36,653 nt of DNA from Methylothermaceae bacterium. Lineage in GTDB: Bacteria > Pseudomonadota > Gammaproteobacteria > Methylococcales > Methylothermaceae. This document shows positions 17,836-26,691 of this stretch, piece after piece. The stretch spans positions 1-36,653 of the forward strand of contig JALSIB010000057.1 of assembly GCA_026981855.1 (NCBI GenBank), given 5' to 3'. The notes under the pieces were generated by a model. It searched no databases and was not told where the DNA came from. It saw only the letters and a list, made by a program, of their open reading frames with translations. Positions within the stretch are counted from its first letter, which is position 1; each line of letters starts with the position of its first letter. The position numbers and the translations under genes are program-made.

Positions 17836-18746
17836 GATGATCTGCCGAGGAGTCCCTGGATGGTTCCCAAAAAGTGCCAGACGATGATTTCATGGTGAAA
17901 TGCAATATCCTCAGAATCAGTCAGTCTGGAGTATATCGCTCTGGTGAAAGCCCTGCCCAGTTGGGGAAACAGATAGAGGGGAACATTGAAAATCCGCCTT
18001 TTTCCTGGCAAACCACGGCTTTGCGCGATATTCCGGCTGGTTTGAAAGCGCCAGCGGCGGAAATAAGCCTTTTTGAGTCGGAAACCTTCTACCTTGTGAT
18101 GGACACGGGCATTTCCCAGAAAGACTACTTCATAGCCGGCCTTGAGGAGTCGCTCGAACATTTCTCCATCTTCTCCGCTGGCCAGGGTTTTCCCCTTGCG
18201 TCCCCGCTCGGTGTCGAACAGTCCCACTTGATCGAACACTGATCTTCTGAAAGCCATGTTGGCCCCAAAGGGGGCTTGACCGGGGGCGGTGATCGGGTAA
18301 TCGTCGGTCCGGTCGGCCCGAATCGCCAGAAATCCGTGAAATCGTTCCGTCAACCAGGGAGGAGGGGGTATTTCCCAAATGGGCGCGATGTAGCCACCAC
18401 AGGCGTCGGCCTGATGACGCTGTATGCCGGCGAGTATATTCTCCAGCCAGTCCGGTTCCGGGAGTACGTCGTCATCGGTGAACAGCAAGATTTCTCCCCG
18501 CGCCGTATTTATGCCACGATTGCGGGCATGGGAGAGACCTTGGTTGGCTTCATAGACATACCGCAGGGTGGGCCAATCTTTCTGAAAGGACTCGATAACG
18601 CTTTTTGTATGATCCGTGGAACGGTTGTCGACAACCACCACCTCCCAGGACAGCGCGGGCTCTGTTTTTTGCGCCTTCAGTGCCTGCAGGGTTTCACGGA
18701 GCGAATCGGCCCGATTGTAAGTGCAGACGATGATGGATGCTTTCAT
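17832..18746 (-). CDS. Glycosyltransferase family 2
   Basis: A protein of about 304 residues in the GT-A fold. KASIIVCTYNRADSLRETLQ opens it, VVVVDNRSTDHTK follows, and the metal-binding site is LFTDDDVLPEPDWLEN. The C-terminal half has FGANMAFRRSVFDQVG and GEDGEMFERLLKAGY, typical of the acceptor side. The ATG at 18746 shares a base with the upstream stop (TAATG); an in-frame ATG two codons earlier (18752) is an alternative and neither has a strong ribosome site. It is closely similar in layout to the N-terminal domain of the downstream fusion, so the two may have arisen by duplication. Confidence 0.91.
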   Translation of the reverse strand: MKASIIVCTYNRADSLRETLQALKAQKTEPALSWEVVVVDNRSTDHTKSVIESFQKDWPTLRYVYEANQGLSHARNRGINTARGEILLFTDDDVLPEPDWLENILAGIQRHQADACGGYIAPIWEIPPPPWLTERFHGFLAIRADRTDDYPITAPGQAPFGANMAFRRSVFDQVGLFDTERGRKGKTLASGEDGEMFERLLKAGYEVVFLGNARVHHKVEGFRLKKAYFRRWRFQTSRNIAQSRGLPGKRRIFNVPLYLFPQLGRAFTRAIYSRLTDSEDIAFHHEIIVWHFLGTIQGLLGRSS

Positions 18747-19681
18747 TACCATGAATACCCGACTTGCTCAGCCACGGAACCCACAGCGCGTTTAAGCAGC
18801 CAACGTTCCAGAAGGCTCACATGGGCCTTGTTGCCATTTTTCTCGGAACTCCCGACTTTGGATTCCAAAATTCGGCGGTCGATTTCAATCTTGAGATACG
18901 CTTCCAGTTTGTCTATCAGACTGGTGTCGGAAACCATGTCCTCATAACGGATGACGAGGGCGTTGAGTGCCTTTGCATCCCTCAGAAAGCCTTCCACGAG
19001 GCGGCGCCAATGGGTACCGAAGGCAGTCGGCGTAAAAACCGGTTTTTGGGGAAATACGTCATACCAGCTTCGGCCGTAGCGGCAATAGGAGCGGTATGTA
19101 TCGAGTGGATTTCGGTAGAGCAGCACGAAACTTGCCTTGGGGTAGAGCCATTTCAGGTAGGCGCAGTGTTCCACTCCCAGACGTACTTCCTTGATGCCCC
19201 ATCTGGAGGCCCCGGTTTTTTTTGCCGGTTGGGAAAACAAGGTATCAAACAGGGCGCGGTGACTTTTATGCCAATGTTCCAGCGATGGGAATAAATTGGC
19301 GATCCATTCGCCGGTCAAATGGCCCGGTGGCTTTCCTTGGTAGAAGTCATAGAAATAATTCTCCGGAGGCCAATCGTCGCGGAAGGCCAGCAGGGTATTC
19401 GCCAGTGCCTGGATCAAGCCGCACTCGTCGTAAGGTTCGCCCCATATCAGAATTCGGGGGTCGGACATGATCAACCGTTGGAGTAAGGTTGAACCGGATC
19501 GCCAACCAGCGGACAAAAGAAAAATTGGCGCTTCATCATCTGGAGATTCTAAAGGAGCATGAATGTGACCGAGCCGGGCGAGTCCCGTTTTGACAGTGGG
19601 AAAATTTCGCAAGGCCCGTCGGTGATTTTTTCGGGCGTAGGGTGTACCAAGTAAAGCAGCGGTCAGAGTTTTAAGCATCAC
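18746..19681 (-). CDS. Sulfotransferase family protein
   Basis: A 311-residue sulfotransferase-like protein. The 5'-phosphosulfate loop is FLLSAGWRSGSTLLQRL (about residues 54-70), and the 3'-phosphate binding region is FVLLYRNPLDTYRSYCRYG. RWGIKEVRLGVEHCAYLKWL precedes it as in bacterial carbohydrate sulfotransferases. It lies in the leftward operon between a GT2 and another sulfotransferase of a different subgroup. A polysaccharide hydroxyl or amine is the likely acceptor (inference). Confidence 0.84.
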   Translation of the reverse strand: MMLKTLTAALLGTPYARKNHRRALRNFPTVKTGLARLGHIHAPLESPDDEAPIFLLSAGWRSGSTLLQRLIMSDPRILIWGEPYDECGLIQALANTLLAFRDDWPPENYFYDFYQGKPPGHLTGEWIANLFPSLEHWHKSHRALFDTLFSQPAKKTGASRWGIKEVRLGVEHCAYLKWLYPKASFVLLYRNPLDTYRSYCRYGRSWYDVFPQKPVFTPTAFGTHWRRLVEGFLRDAKALNALVIRYEDMVSDTSLIDKLEAYLKIEIDRRILESKVGSSEKNGNKAHVSLLERWLLKRAVGSVAEQVGYSW

Positions 19682-19720
19682 AACAGGACACAGGAAGTTA
19701 GGTTTGGAAGCTTCATGACT

Positions 19721-20476
19721 TTATTTGACATCAATGATTTTTCGATAAAGATAAGCATCGGGTTCACAGAGTTGAGCTATTTTTTTCCGGACGTGGTCGG
19801 GAATCTTGGATAGAGAGGTTTTGTGGGATTTCGGAGTCTGATTCAAATGCTTGATAGTGAGTCGGTGGCTGAAAATTTCTTCAAACCGCCTAGCGAAGGC
19901 AGGTATGTCGTCGATAGTCCCAACCAAGGTGAATCTGCGGTATCTCTCAATGGCGATTTCAGTCAATTTTTCCATGCTGATCGCGTCCTTTTCCACATCC
20001 TCTGTGACTTCGTCCACAAAGGCACGTCCGAAGGAAGCGCCGAGATTTGTCTCCACAAATTCTTCAATGGGAATTTGAATTTTTCCTTTTAGATGATTGT
20101 ATCGGTAATGGGAGAGAAAACGGTCAATTGGATTTCGGAGTACGGTAATGAAGTGCCAACGATCACCATATGTATCGTGTGCCGTGTTGCTGTAGAAGAA
20201 ATGGCCAGCGATACATTTCACTTCTGGCAGTGACATCATGTAGTTAAGTAGATCCCGCCTTACCAGGTTGCCGTTGCCGATGGTGTTTCGTTCGGCGTAG
20301 CGTGCCGCATTTTCGTTCAGGGTGACGATGGACAGGGCATTTTTTGGCCGCCACGGTTTGTAGCAGCGCACGATCGCGTTGGAGATAGAAGTTCCACCGC
20401 ACTTTGCGATATGAAAAAAGAAAATACGATGATCGGTGATAGGAGGATCTATGTAGTCTTTGATTCTGTCTAACAT
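19721..20476 (-). CDS. Sulfotransferase family 2-like protein
   Basis: A 251-residue protein of the sulfotransferase family that includes heparan/chondroitin-type Golgi enzymes. The P-loop is FFFHIAKCGGTSISNAI (about residues 19-35), and the 3'-phosphate motif is VLRNPIDRFLSHYRYN. This HIxKCGGTS form is distinct from the loops of the other two sulfotransferases in the cluster, so three different acceptor sites, or three linkages, are plausible. It is flanked by short gaps of about 40 bases on each side within the leftward operon. Composition is a little more AT-rich than the neighbours. Confidence 0.85.
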   Translation of the reverse strand: MLDRIKDYIDPPITDHRIFFFHIAKCGGTSISNAIVRCYKPWRPKNALSIVTLNENAARYAERNTIGNGNLVRRDLLNYMMSLPEVKCIAGHFFYSNTAHDTYGDRWHFITVLRNPIDRFLSHYRYNHLKGKIQIPIEEFVETNLGASFGRAFVDEVTEDVEKDAISMEKLTEIAIERYRRFTLVGTIDDIPAFARRFEEIFSHRLTIKHLNQTPKSHKTSLSKIPDHVRKKIAQLCEPDAYLYRKIIDVK

Positions 20477-20523
20477 GAATTTATCTTGAGATAAATAAAG
20501 AGGGCATCGCCCCTTTCAATGTT

Positions 20524-21507
20524 TCAAGACGAGCGGTATTCCACTTTTCCGATTTGTTGCATCAGTGCGCAGAGACGGTCCCGCGCCTCGCTAAAACTGA
20601 GTTGTTGCGCCTGGTAGGCTGCCAAGGTGTCTTTGACCGGCTGAGAGAGTTTATTTCTAACCTGCCCGGTTAGGTATGAGAGAAGGGATTGGTGGAGGCG
20701 GAAGGAAAAACGCTTCGTTACGGGAACGCACCAGCGGTAAAGAGGTATATTGAGGTTCATTGGATTTTTCAGCAACAGGGAAGTCAAGTTGTCGATCACT
20801 TGGTTTTCATCCAGTAGCCCGTTTTTGAATCGCACCAGCGCGTCTGCGGCCTTGACCAGGCAAAAACGGGAGCAGTACAAGGTATTGTCATCGCGCCGGA
20901 AGTAATACAAAGGTTCCGATAAATGACACATTTTGAATGATTTTGAAACCCGGATGAAAAAATCGTAATCTTCTACCAGGAACAATTGTGGATCATAGTC
21001 CCCAATCGACTCGTAGACGCGGCGGGTGTAGAGAAAACAGGCGCCAATATGATTTCCTTGTTCGAGCCGGATGCTGTCTGGCAGGTTGTCTATCCGGATG
21101 GGGACGGGGTTTCCGCGAGAATCCAGTTTTTCGAAGAGAAAATAGTTGGCATAGACGAAGTCGCACCCGGATGTTCTTAAATAATGCACCATTTTTTCGA
21201 TGGCGTTTTCCTTAAAGAGGTTGTCGTCCGATGTCCATGTGAGATATGCGCCTTGTGCCAAGTAAAACCCCTTGTTCAGACTTCTGGGAAGTTTGAGATT
21301 GGATGTATTGCGAAAATACCGGATTCTGGGGTCGTCATAGCTTTTGATAACTTCCCGAGTATGGTCGGGGGAGGCGTCATCGATCACAATCAGTTCCCAA
21401 TGCGTATGGGTTTGGGCCAATACACTGTCGATGGCATAGGGAAGAACATCAGCCCGCTTGTATGTGGGCAGAACAATACTGACGAGCGCTTGGTCAGGGT
21501 CATTCAT
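20524..21507 (-). CDS. Glycosyltransferase family 2
   Basis: A 327-residue GT-A enzyme. VSIVLPTYKRADVLPYAIDS, LIVIDDASPDHTREV and the metal site YLTWTSDDNLFKE (in place of the usual D-x-D, giving TSDDN) define the catalytic domain. EDYDFFIRVSKSF is the conserved ED region. The C-terminal 90 residues are a helical extension. Its start overlaps the upstream methyltransferase stop by ATGA. Sugar specificity unknown. Confidence 0.9.
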   Translation of the reverse strand: MNDPDQALVSIVLPTYKRADVLPYAIDSVLAQTHTHWELIVIDDASPDHTREVIKSYDDPRIRYFRNTSNLKLPRSLNKGFYLAQGAYLTWTSDDNLFKENAIEKMVHYLRTSGCDFVYANYFLFEKLDSRGNPVPIRIDNLPDSIRLEQGNHIGACFLYTRRVYESIGDYDPQLFLVEDYDFFIRVSKSFKMCHLSEPLYYFRRDDNTLYCSRFCLVKAADALVRFKNGLLDENQVIDNLTSLLLKNPMNLNIPLYRWCVPVTKRFSFRLHQSLLSYLTGQVRNKLSQPVKDTLAAYQAQQLSFSEARDRLCALMQQIGKVEYRSS

Positions 21508-22481
21508 GTAATTTTTTTGAAGATCAAATATTGAACTGTACCATTTTTTTTATGACGATGGTGACGCCACTCCCAAAGAGCAAGATTTACTATCGCCTGA
21601 TCTGTAAATAATGCAGATTTTTTGAGTAATATAACTATGCTTTGTTTAACTGGATTTCTTGGTTTTTTTATATCAAGATTCTTTAGGTTTATAAACCTAT
21701 TCAGATAGAAAAGAAATATATGGATTACAGATAGCCTTACTTTGCTGACAGGGCCGGTTGGAGTTAGGGTTTTTAGGAGTCTGTTAATGTACCAAGGGCC
21801 TGTTCCACGTACAATCCAGTCTATCGATGAGAAAAATTGCCCTGAGTAGGCTTCTGAGAAAATCTTTATTCCCCTTTCTTCAAATAACTTAATTGTTTCC
21901 CCGCTTCGCATGCGGCGTAAGTGACCGTCATTTTTTTCATGAAAGAAAATAGATTCTCCAGTATCTGATTTTATTATCCCCCCCTCTAACGAGGATACAA
22001 TTTTTTCTTCGAACGATTTCCTATTTCCACAAGGAAATATGATACAGGCGTAACCTTGAGGTTTGAGGATCCTGGCTATATCATCAAGGGTTGACTCGAT
22101 ATCCAAAACATGTTCCAAGACATGGAAGGAGAATATCAAGTCAAATGTGTTGTCATCGAATGGTGATTTTTCCCCATCAAAACTATAGAAATTGCAACTG
22201 GGATACTTATTCTTTGCTTTATCTATGGCAACTTCGGATATATCAATCCCTGTTATCTTGGCATCCGGGTACATTTCCTGTAGCAAAGGGATCCACTTTC
22301 CTTGTCCGGTTCCGTAATCCAAGATGGTTTCTGGCTTTGAATCAATTTGTTCGAGTGTTTGCCTGACGCGGAAAGCGGCCAATCCTTGCTGGGTCCAAAC
22401 TGAAAATGTGTCTGAATCCATATAATCGGATTGATATCGACTGTCGTATTTCAGTTTGAGAGACGTTTTGTCAAGATGCAT
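21504..22481 (-). CDS. Class I SAM-dependent methyltransferase
   Basis: A 325-residue methyltransferase of the Methyltransf_11/25 kind. Motif I is ETILDYGTGQGKWIPLL (about residues 51-67), motif II ITGIDISEVAIDKAK, and FDLIFSFHVLEHVLDIE gives the post-motif region. The last ~130 residues are a divergent extension with no recognised domain. The gene is the most AT-rich in the cluster, with long T and A runs at its 3' end, suggesting recent horizontal acquisition. AGGTCG before the ATG overlaps the stop of the epimerase gene. It probably methylates a sugar or the chain end. Confidence 0.83.
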   Translation of the reverse strand: MHLDKTSLKLKYDSRYQSDYMDSDTFSVWTQQGLAAFRVRQTLEQIDSKPETILDYGTGQGKWIPLLQEMYPDAKITGIDISEVAIDKAKNKYPSCNFYSFDGEKSPFDDNTFDLIFSFHVLEHVLDIESTLDDIARILKPQGYACIIFPCGNRKSFEEKIVSSLEGGIIKSDTGESIFFHEKNDGHLRRMRSGETIKLFEERGIKIFSEAYSGQFFSSIDWIVRGTGPWYINRLLKTLTPTGPVSKVRLSVIHIFLFYLNRFINLKNLDIKKPRNPVKQSIVILLKKSALFTDQAIVNLALWEWRHHRHKKNGTVQYLIFKKIT

Positions 22482-22489
22482 TTTTCGAC

Positions 22490-23605
22490 CTATGGTTTGC
22501 CTGTTATTACTTGAACGATTTTCCGGGCGGCGGTCCCGTCTCCATACGGGTTGATTTGATTTGCCATTTCCTCATAGGCCGCAGTGTTTTCTATCAGCAG
22601 GGATGTTTCCCGCACGATGGCCTCGCTATCGGTACCAATGACTTTGACGGTACCGGCGGCCACTCCTTCCGGTCTTTCGGTGACTTCCCGCAGTACCAGC
22701 ACCGGCTTGCCCAGGCTTGGGGCTTCCTCCTGGAGTCCTCCGGAGTCGGTGAGGACAAGGTGGGACTGTTTCATCAAATGCACCAGGGGCAAGTAATCAA
22801 GGGGATCGATCAGGAGAACGTTGCCAAGCCCACCCAATGACTCGCCGACTATTTCGCGCACGTTTGGATTGGGGTGGACCGGATACACGAGAACGATTTC
22901 ATCCCTGTATTTCAGCGCCAATCGTTTCAGCCCTTCGCAAAGGGATCGGAATGGCCTTCCGAAGCTTTCCCGGCGATGGGCGGTGACCAGAATGATTTTT
23001 TTGGTATTGAAGGGCAAAGACGCAAGTGGTGTGCCCTGAAAATCAAACGGGCGGCCGGCAACATCCAGAAGAGCATCGATCACGGTGTTTCCCGTGACGG
23101 TGATGGCTGTTTCTGGAACGCCTTCATTCAGCAAATGCTGTTTTGCCATTTCGGTGTGGGGAAAAAACAGGTCGGTCACCGAATCGATGATTTTTCGGTT
23201 GGCTTCTTCGGGATAGGGTTGGTTCTTGTTAAATGTGCGTAGCCCGGCCTCCACGTGACCGATTTTGATGCCGGCGTAAAAGGCTGCCATGGCAGCGGCC
23301 ATGGAGGTGGTGGTGTCTCCCTGTACCAGTAGGAGATCAAAAGATTCGCGGCGTAAAATGGCGCCGATCTCCTGAAGAACGCCTATGGTGATATGTTCCA
23401 GGGTTTGATTTTCCCGCATCAGATCCAGATCGTAATCGACGCGAATGTCGAACAGTTCGAGCAGGGGGGCCACCATGTGTTTGTGTTGGCCTGTCAGGCA
23501 GTTCTTGTTCAGAACTTTCCCCCGCTGTTTTTCCAATTCGGAGATGACTGGTGCCATTTTGATGGTTTCCGGCCTGGTTCCGAAAACTGTCAAGGTCTTA
23601 AGCAT
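22490..23605 (-). CDS. wecB: UDP-N-acetylglucosamine 2-epimerase (non-hydrolysing)
   Basis: A 371-residue enzyme starting MLKTLTVFGTRPETIKMAPV, which is the family signature. LLVQGDTTTSMAAAMAAFY, GHVEAGLRTFNKNQPYPEEANRK, TAHRRESFG, LTDSGGLQEEAPSLGKPVLVLR and TERPEG are all present, so the active site looks intact. It interconverts UDP-GlcNAc and UDP-ManNAc in the cytoplasm, giving a ManNAc or ManNAcA precursor. The inner ATG 23605 is preferred to 23620 because GAGAAGG directly precedes it, although the spacing is short. It overlaps the end of the upstream gene by eight bases. No UDP-ManNAc dehydrogenase is seen in the window. Confidence 0.95.
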   Translation of the reverse strand: MLKTLTVFGTRPETIKMAPVISELEKQRGKVLNKNCLTGQHKHMVAPLLELFDIRVDYDLDLMRENQTLEHITIGVLQEIGAILRRESFDLLLVQGDTTTSMAAAMAAFYAGIKIGHVEAGLRTFNKNQPYPEEANRKIIDSVTDLFFPHTEMAKQHLLNEGVPETAITVTGNTVIDALLDVAGRPFDFQGTPLASLPFNTKKIILVTAHRRESFGRPFRSLCEGLKRLALKYRDEIVLVYPVHPNPNVREIVGESLGGLGNVLLIDPLDYLPLVHLMKQSHLVLTDSGGLQEEAPSLGKPVLVLREVTERPEGVAAGTVKVIGTDSEAIVRETSLLIENTAAYEEMANQINPYGDGTAARKIVQVITGKP

Positions 23606-24524
23606 GGGCCTTCTCGGCATCTTGTTTGAGTTTCCATGCGTCGAGAAAATATTTGACGCCCCAACTTATTTCAGCACCTGAGATATATTTGGCGCCTTTG
23701 CCGTAACTTCCGAAAAATCCACCGGAGGGATTTTGTATTTTCTCCAGATAGCGGATCGCCCTATCGGCCCGCTCCTTTTCTCCCAAGGTGTACCAGACGA
23801 TGGCGTATTGCGCCATTCCGGTGGAACAAATCCACCCTACATTGGGATAAGCGGGAATACGGCCGTCTCTTTTCTGGTATTGAGCCACTTCCTCCATGCC
23901 TTGTCGGGCCAATTCAAATTCCCCCATTTCGCACAGTGCTTCCATGGTGTAAGCGTGGAAGTGGGACAGGCGATTGAAGGGTACCAGGGACTCTTGGCGC
24001 TTGTAGTAATCGAGCACGAACGCGGCGACCTCCTCGTATTCTTTTACGCCCAGAATCTTACCTGCTTCGGCTAGGGGGGGAAGCACATAGGTATGGATCA
24101 GGTCATCGGCGATGTCGCCCCATTGTTCGACCGATGGGGTTTTGAGCTGTCCGCTGCTCGTGTCCACTTGAGTAAGAATCCAGTCGCCGGCTTTTCTGAG
24201 CGCGGCCTCCGCACCATCGACATCCCCGATAGCGGAGCATAGTCCCCGCATGATCTGACCGGTGTCGAAGGTATAAGGCACACCATCTGGGGCGGGAAAG
24301 GCCCCGTCCGGCCTCTGGATGGACAATAGCCAGTGGGTGCAAGTCCGTGCCAATTCGGTTTCTTTCCAGGCGTAGAGGGTAGGGATGAAATAGCCGGTTA
24401 CCTCGGGATAAGGTACCGGTTGCTTCGTATGGACAATGATTCCTTGATCTGGAATCATGTTTTGCTTAAACCAATCCATGGCCAGCTCGTAACTTGGTTT
24501 TTTGGTTTTTTTCCAGAAAAGCAT
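23598..24524 (-). CDS. Helical-toroid (prenyltransferase/terpene-cyclase-like fold) protein of unknown function
   Basis: A 308-residue protein built of repeated helical hairpins like those of the alpha/alpha toroids. Conserved blocks are YPEVTGYFIPTLYA, SIQRPDGAFPAPDGVPYTFD, TGQIMRGLC, ICSTGMAQYAIVWYTLG, NPSGGFFGSYGKG and ISWGVKYFLDAWKLK. The same blocks, in the same order, occur in the product of 28988-30175, so the two are paralogues. There is no signal peptide. Candidate roles are an epimerase, lyase or glycosidase acting on the glycan, but no catalytic residues are identifiable. It overlaps the epimerase start. A terpene cyclase role is unlikely because no DxDD motif is seen. Confidence 0.75.
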   Translation of the reverse strand: MLFWKKTKKPSYELAMDWFKQNMIPDQGIIVHTKQPVPYPEVTGYFIPTLYAWKETELARTCTHWLLSIQRPDGAFPAPDGVPYTFDTGQIMRGLCSAIGDVDGAEAALRKAGDWILTQVDTSSGQLKTPSVEQWGDIADDLIHTYVLPPLAEAGKILGVKEYEEVAAFVLDYYKRQESLVPFNRLSHFHAYTMEALCEMGEFELARQGMEEVAQYQKRDGRIPAYPNVGWICSTGMAQYAIVWYTLGEKERADRAIRYLEKIQNPSGGFFGSYGKGAKYISGAEISWGVKYFLDAWKLKQDAEKAHA

Positions 24525-24566
24525 AAAACTCCCCGAATAACTTTATTTGTTTTTTGATTGAATTTA

Positions 24567-26615
24567 TCAATATTTTTTAATTGGTGGTGGTTTCAATTTT
24601 AAATAAGATTCTGATTCACGAATCCTGATGATCTGGTCTGCCTCCAAATCTTTAAGAATCTGGTTTTTTCCACTTGGCCAATGAATGGATATTTTGTCAA
24701 TTTTGGTATTTTGAGCCAGTCCGAAGTGTAGTCTGGCATGATTTTGGCTGCGATTATGTAACCCGCCGTCTTGAACTCTGGTTTGGGTGATTCCGCCTGC
24801 AGTTAGCCGGACAACCGCGCCAATGCCATCCCTGTTTGAATCCTTCCCTTCCAGGTCTATTTCAATCCAGTGGTTAGTGTTTCCGATATTGTGATACAGG
24901 CGGTAATACCCTTGCGAAGAGGGCAGGCCAAGGCTTCTCCCCATACTGCCACCGTTGGCGATTAGCAGATCGAGAAAGCCATCGCCATCATAATCAGCGG
25001 TCGTGACCGAGTCTCCCACTCCTTTTTTATTTCCGGCAGCGCCTCCGGCATATTTCACAGGGTTGAAATGGCCATTTCCCCGGTTTAGGAGTAACAGGTT
25101 TTCTTGGTTTCCAATGACGCCAGAAGCCAGAATAAAGAGATCGAGATCCATGTCGTTATCAAAATCACCGGTAACGACATTGCTACCTGCCACCAATCGG
25201 TTATTGATGCCCCGTTTGTCGCTTTCCTCGACAAACTTGTTTCCCAGGTTCATGAATAGGCGGGCGGGGGCCTGTTTGGTATTGTTGTCGGGGCTGCCGA
25301 TGGGTTCTATCTGGGTGATTGGCTCCGTCGAGAGAATATGGATGTGAATATTTTGGTATTGCGTGGTGCCTGTTTCAAATGCCTTGCGGTCGGCGCTTGC
25401 CCGTATTTCCCATGTGTCGGATCCGGTCATGCCGATATAGAGGGCGGAATCGGCTCCAGGGGTATAATTTACCAATCCCTCAACCCCCGATGTTTCCCGG
25501 GACAAGGGAAACATAAGTCGTGGGGGGTGGATGCCTTGCCTGCCGAGGAATATTGCCTGCGGCGAGATTCCGTCGTGAGGCCAGGCCGGGTAGGCCTGGA
25601 CGTTCATGTGGCCGGTGGTGTGAAATTTTAATCCAAGGGGTCTATCCTGGTTGGCAGAGTTGATTTTCAGGTCAACCATGAGTTCGTTGTTTCCGGGATT
25701 GCTCCAGACAACGGGGGGAGGGGGGGACTTTCGGGCCAGAAACAGATCGATACGGCCGTCATTGTCAAAATCCCCTGCAGCGATGTCTTCGAATGCGGTG
25801 ACCGGTAGCAGATCAAGTTCGTGAGGAGGCAGGGTGGAGGTATCGAAAATCTGAACCGTTCGCTTCGCTCCTCTGCCTGCTACCCGGCAGACCATTTCAG
25901 GATGAACTTCATCGTTGAGCTGGGTCAGGATGCAAAAAGGAATGGCCTTGGTGGCGAATTGAACCAGATTTTCTTTTCCGGTGAATTGGTGGGTGGCGTC
26001 TTGAAGGAATATGAAGGGTGGTACTTGGTCGTCGAGCCGTTGTTCGGCCCCCTGAAACAAATCGAGATGGCTGTCCCCATTCAAGTCCACCCACAAGGGA
26101 ATCCGCGTTCTGCCGCTGAGGTTGGCGATTCCCACCTGTTTTCCGATTTCTTCAAAACGATTTCCAACATTCCTGAACAACTGCTTGGGTTCTTGACCTA
26201 CTCCCCGCACCGCGCCCGTCAGTTGCACAAGATCAAGGTCGCCGTCGTTGTCGAAGTCTGCCCACTGGGCGCCATGTTTGTCTCTGCCCAGATCCTTTGA
26301 ATCGAAGAGCTCATGCGTCACATCTTTGAATTGTCCGTTACCCAGGTTTTTGTATAGTTGGGCCTGGTTGAGATGATTGGTCAGCCAAAGGTCCGGCTTG
26401 CCGTCGTTGTCATAGTCTCCCCAGGCGGCGCCATGGGTCATGCCGGCGTGGTCGATGAGCGGGGTTTTGAGTGTGACGTCTTCGAATATTCTGATGTCCT
26501 CTTCCCTTTCAAGGCAACCGCTCAATGCCAGGAACATCAGGACCATCGTTGCTGGATACCAATACCAACTGGTGAATCTGGATGAGGATGACAAGGACTG
26601 GTGTTTTATGAACAT
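24567..26615 (-). CDS. FG-GAP/VCBS repeat lipoprotein with ASPIC/UnbV C-terminal domain
   Basis: A 682-residue predicted lipoprotein. MVLMFLALSGC gives a lipobox with Cys34 (an inner ATG at codon 24 is an alternative start). Repeated calcium-binding loops follow, for example GDYDNDGKPDLWL, ADFDNDGDLDLVQL, GDFDNDGRIDLFLA, GDFDNDMDLDLFIL and ADYDGDGFLDLLIA, forming a beta-propeller of the integrin-alpha type. The last ~110 residues (HWIEIDLEGKDSNRDGIGAVV to the end) match the ASPIC/UnbV module. Such proteins bind carbohydrates or scaffold surface assemblies. It lies inside the polysaccharide operon, so a role in anchoring or exporting the glycan is plausible but unproven. Confidence 0.86.
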   Translation of the reverse strand: MFIKHQSLSSSSRFTSWYWYPATMVLMFLALSGCLEREEDIRIFEDVTLKTPLIDHAGMTHGAAWGDYDNDGKPDLWLTNHLNQAQLYKNLGNGQFKDVTHELFDSKDLGRDKHGAQWADFDNDGDLDLVQLTGAVRGVGQEPKQLFRNVGNRFEEIGKQVGIANLSGRTRIPLWVDLNGDSHLDLFQGAEQRLDDQVPPFIFLQDATHQFTGKENLVQFATKAIPFCILTQLNDEVHPEMVCRVAGRGAKRTVQIFDTSTLPPHELDLLPVTAFEDIAAGDFDNDGRIDLFLARKSPPPPVVWSNPGNNELMVDLKINSANQDRPLGLKFHTTGHMNVQAYPAWPHDGISPQAIFLGRQGIHPPRLMFPLSRETSGVEGLVNYTPGADSALYIGMTGSDTWEIRASADRKAFETGTTQYQNIHIHILSTEPITQIEPIGSPDNNTKQAPARLFMNLGNKFVEESDKRGINNRLVAGSNVVTGDFDNDMDLDLFILASGVIGNQENLLLLNRGNGHFNPVKYAGGAAGNKKGVGDSVTTADYDGDGFLDLLIANGGSMGRSLGLPSSQGYYRLYHNIGNTNHWIEIDLEGKDSNRDGIGAVVRLTAGGITQTRVQDGGLHNRSQNHARLHFGLAQNTKIDKISIHWPSGKNQILKDLEADQIIRIRESESYLKLKPPPIKKY

Positions 26616-26691
26616 GGTTAGAATTCTAGTTCAATTGTGTTGCAGATTCCGGGTGGCGGATGAAAAGCACCTATGATTTTCCCGATATTTG

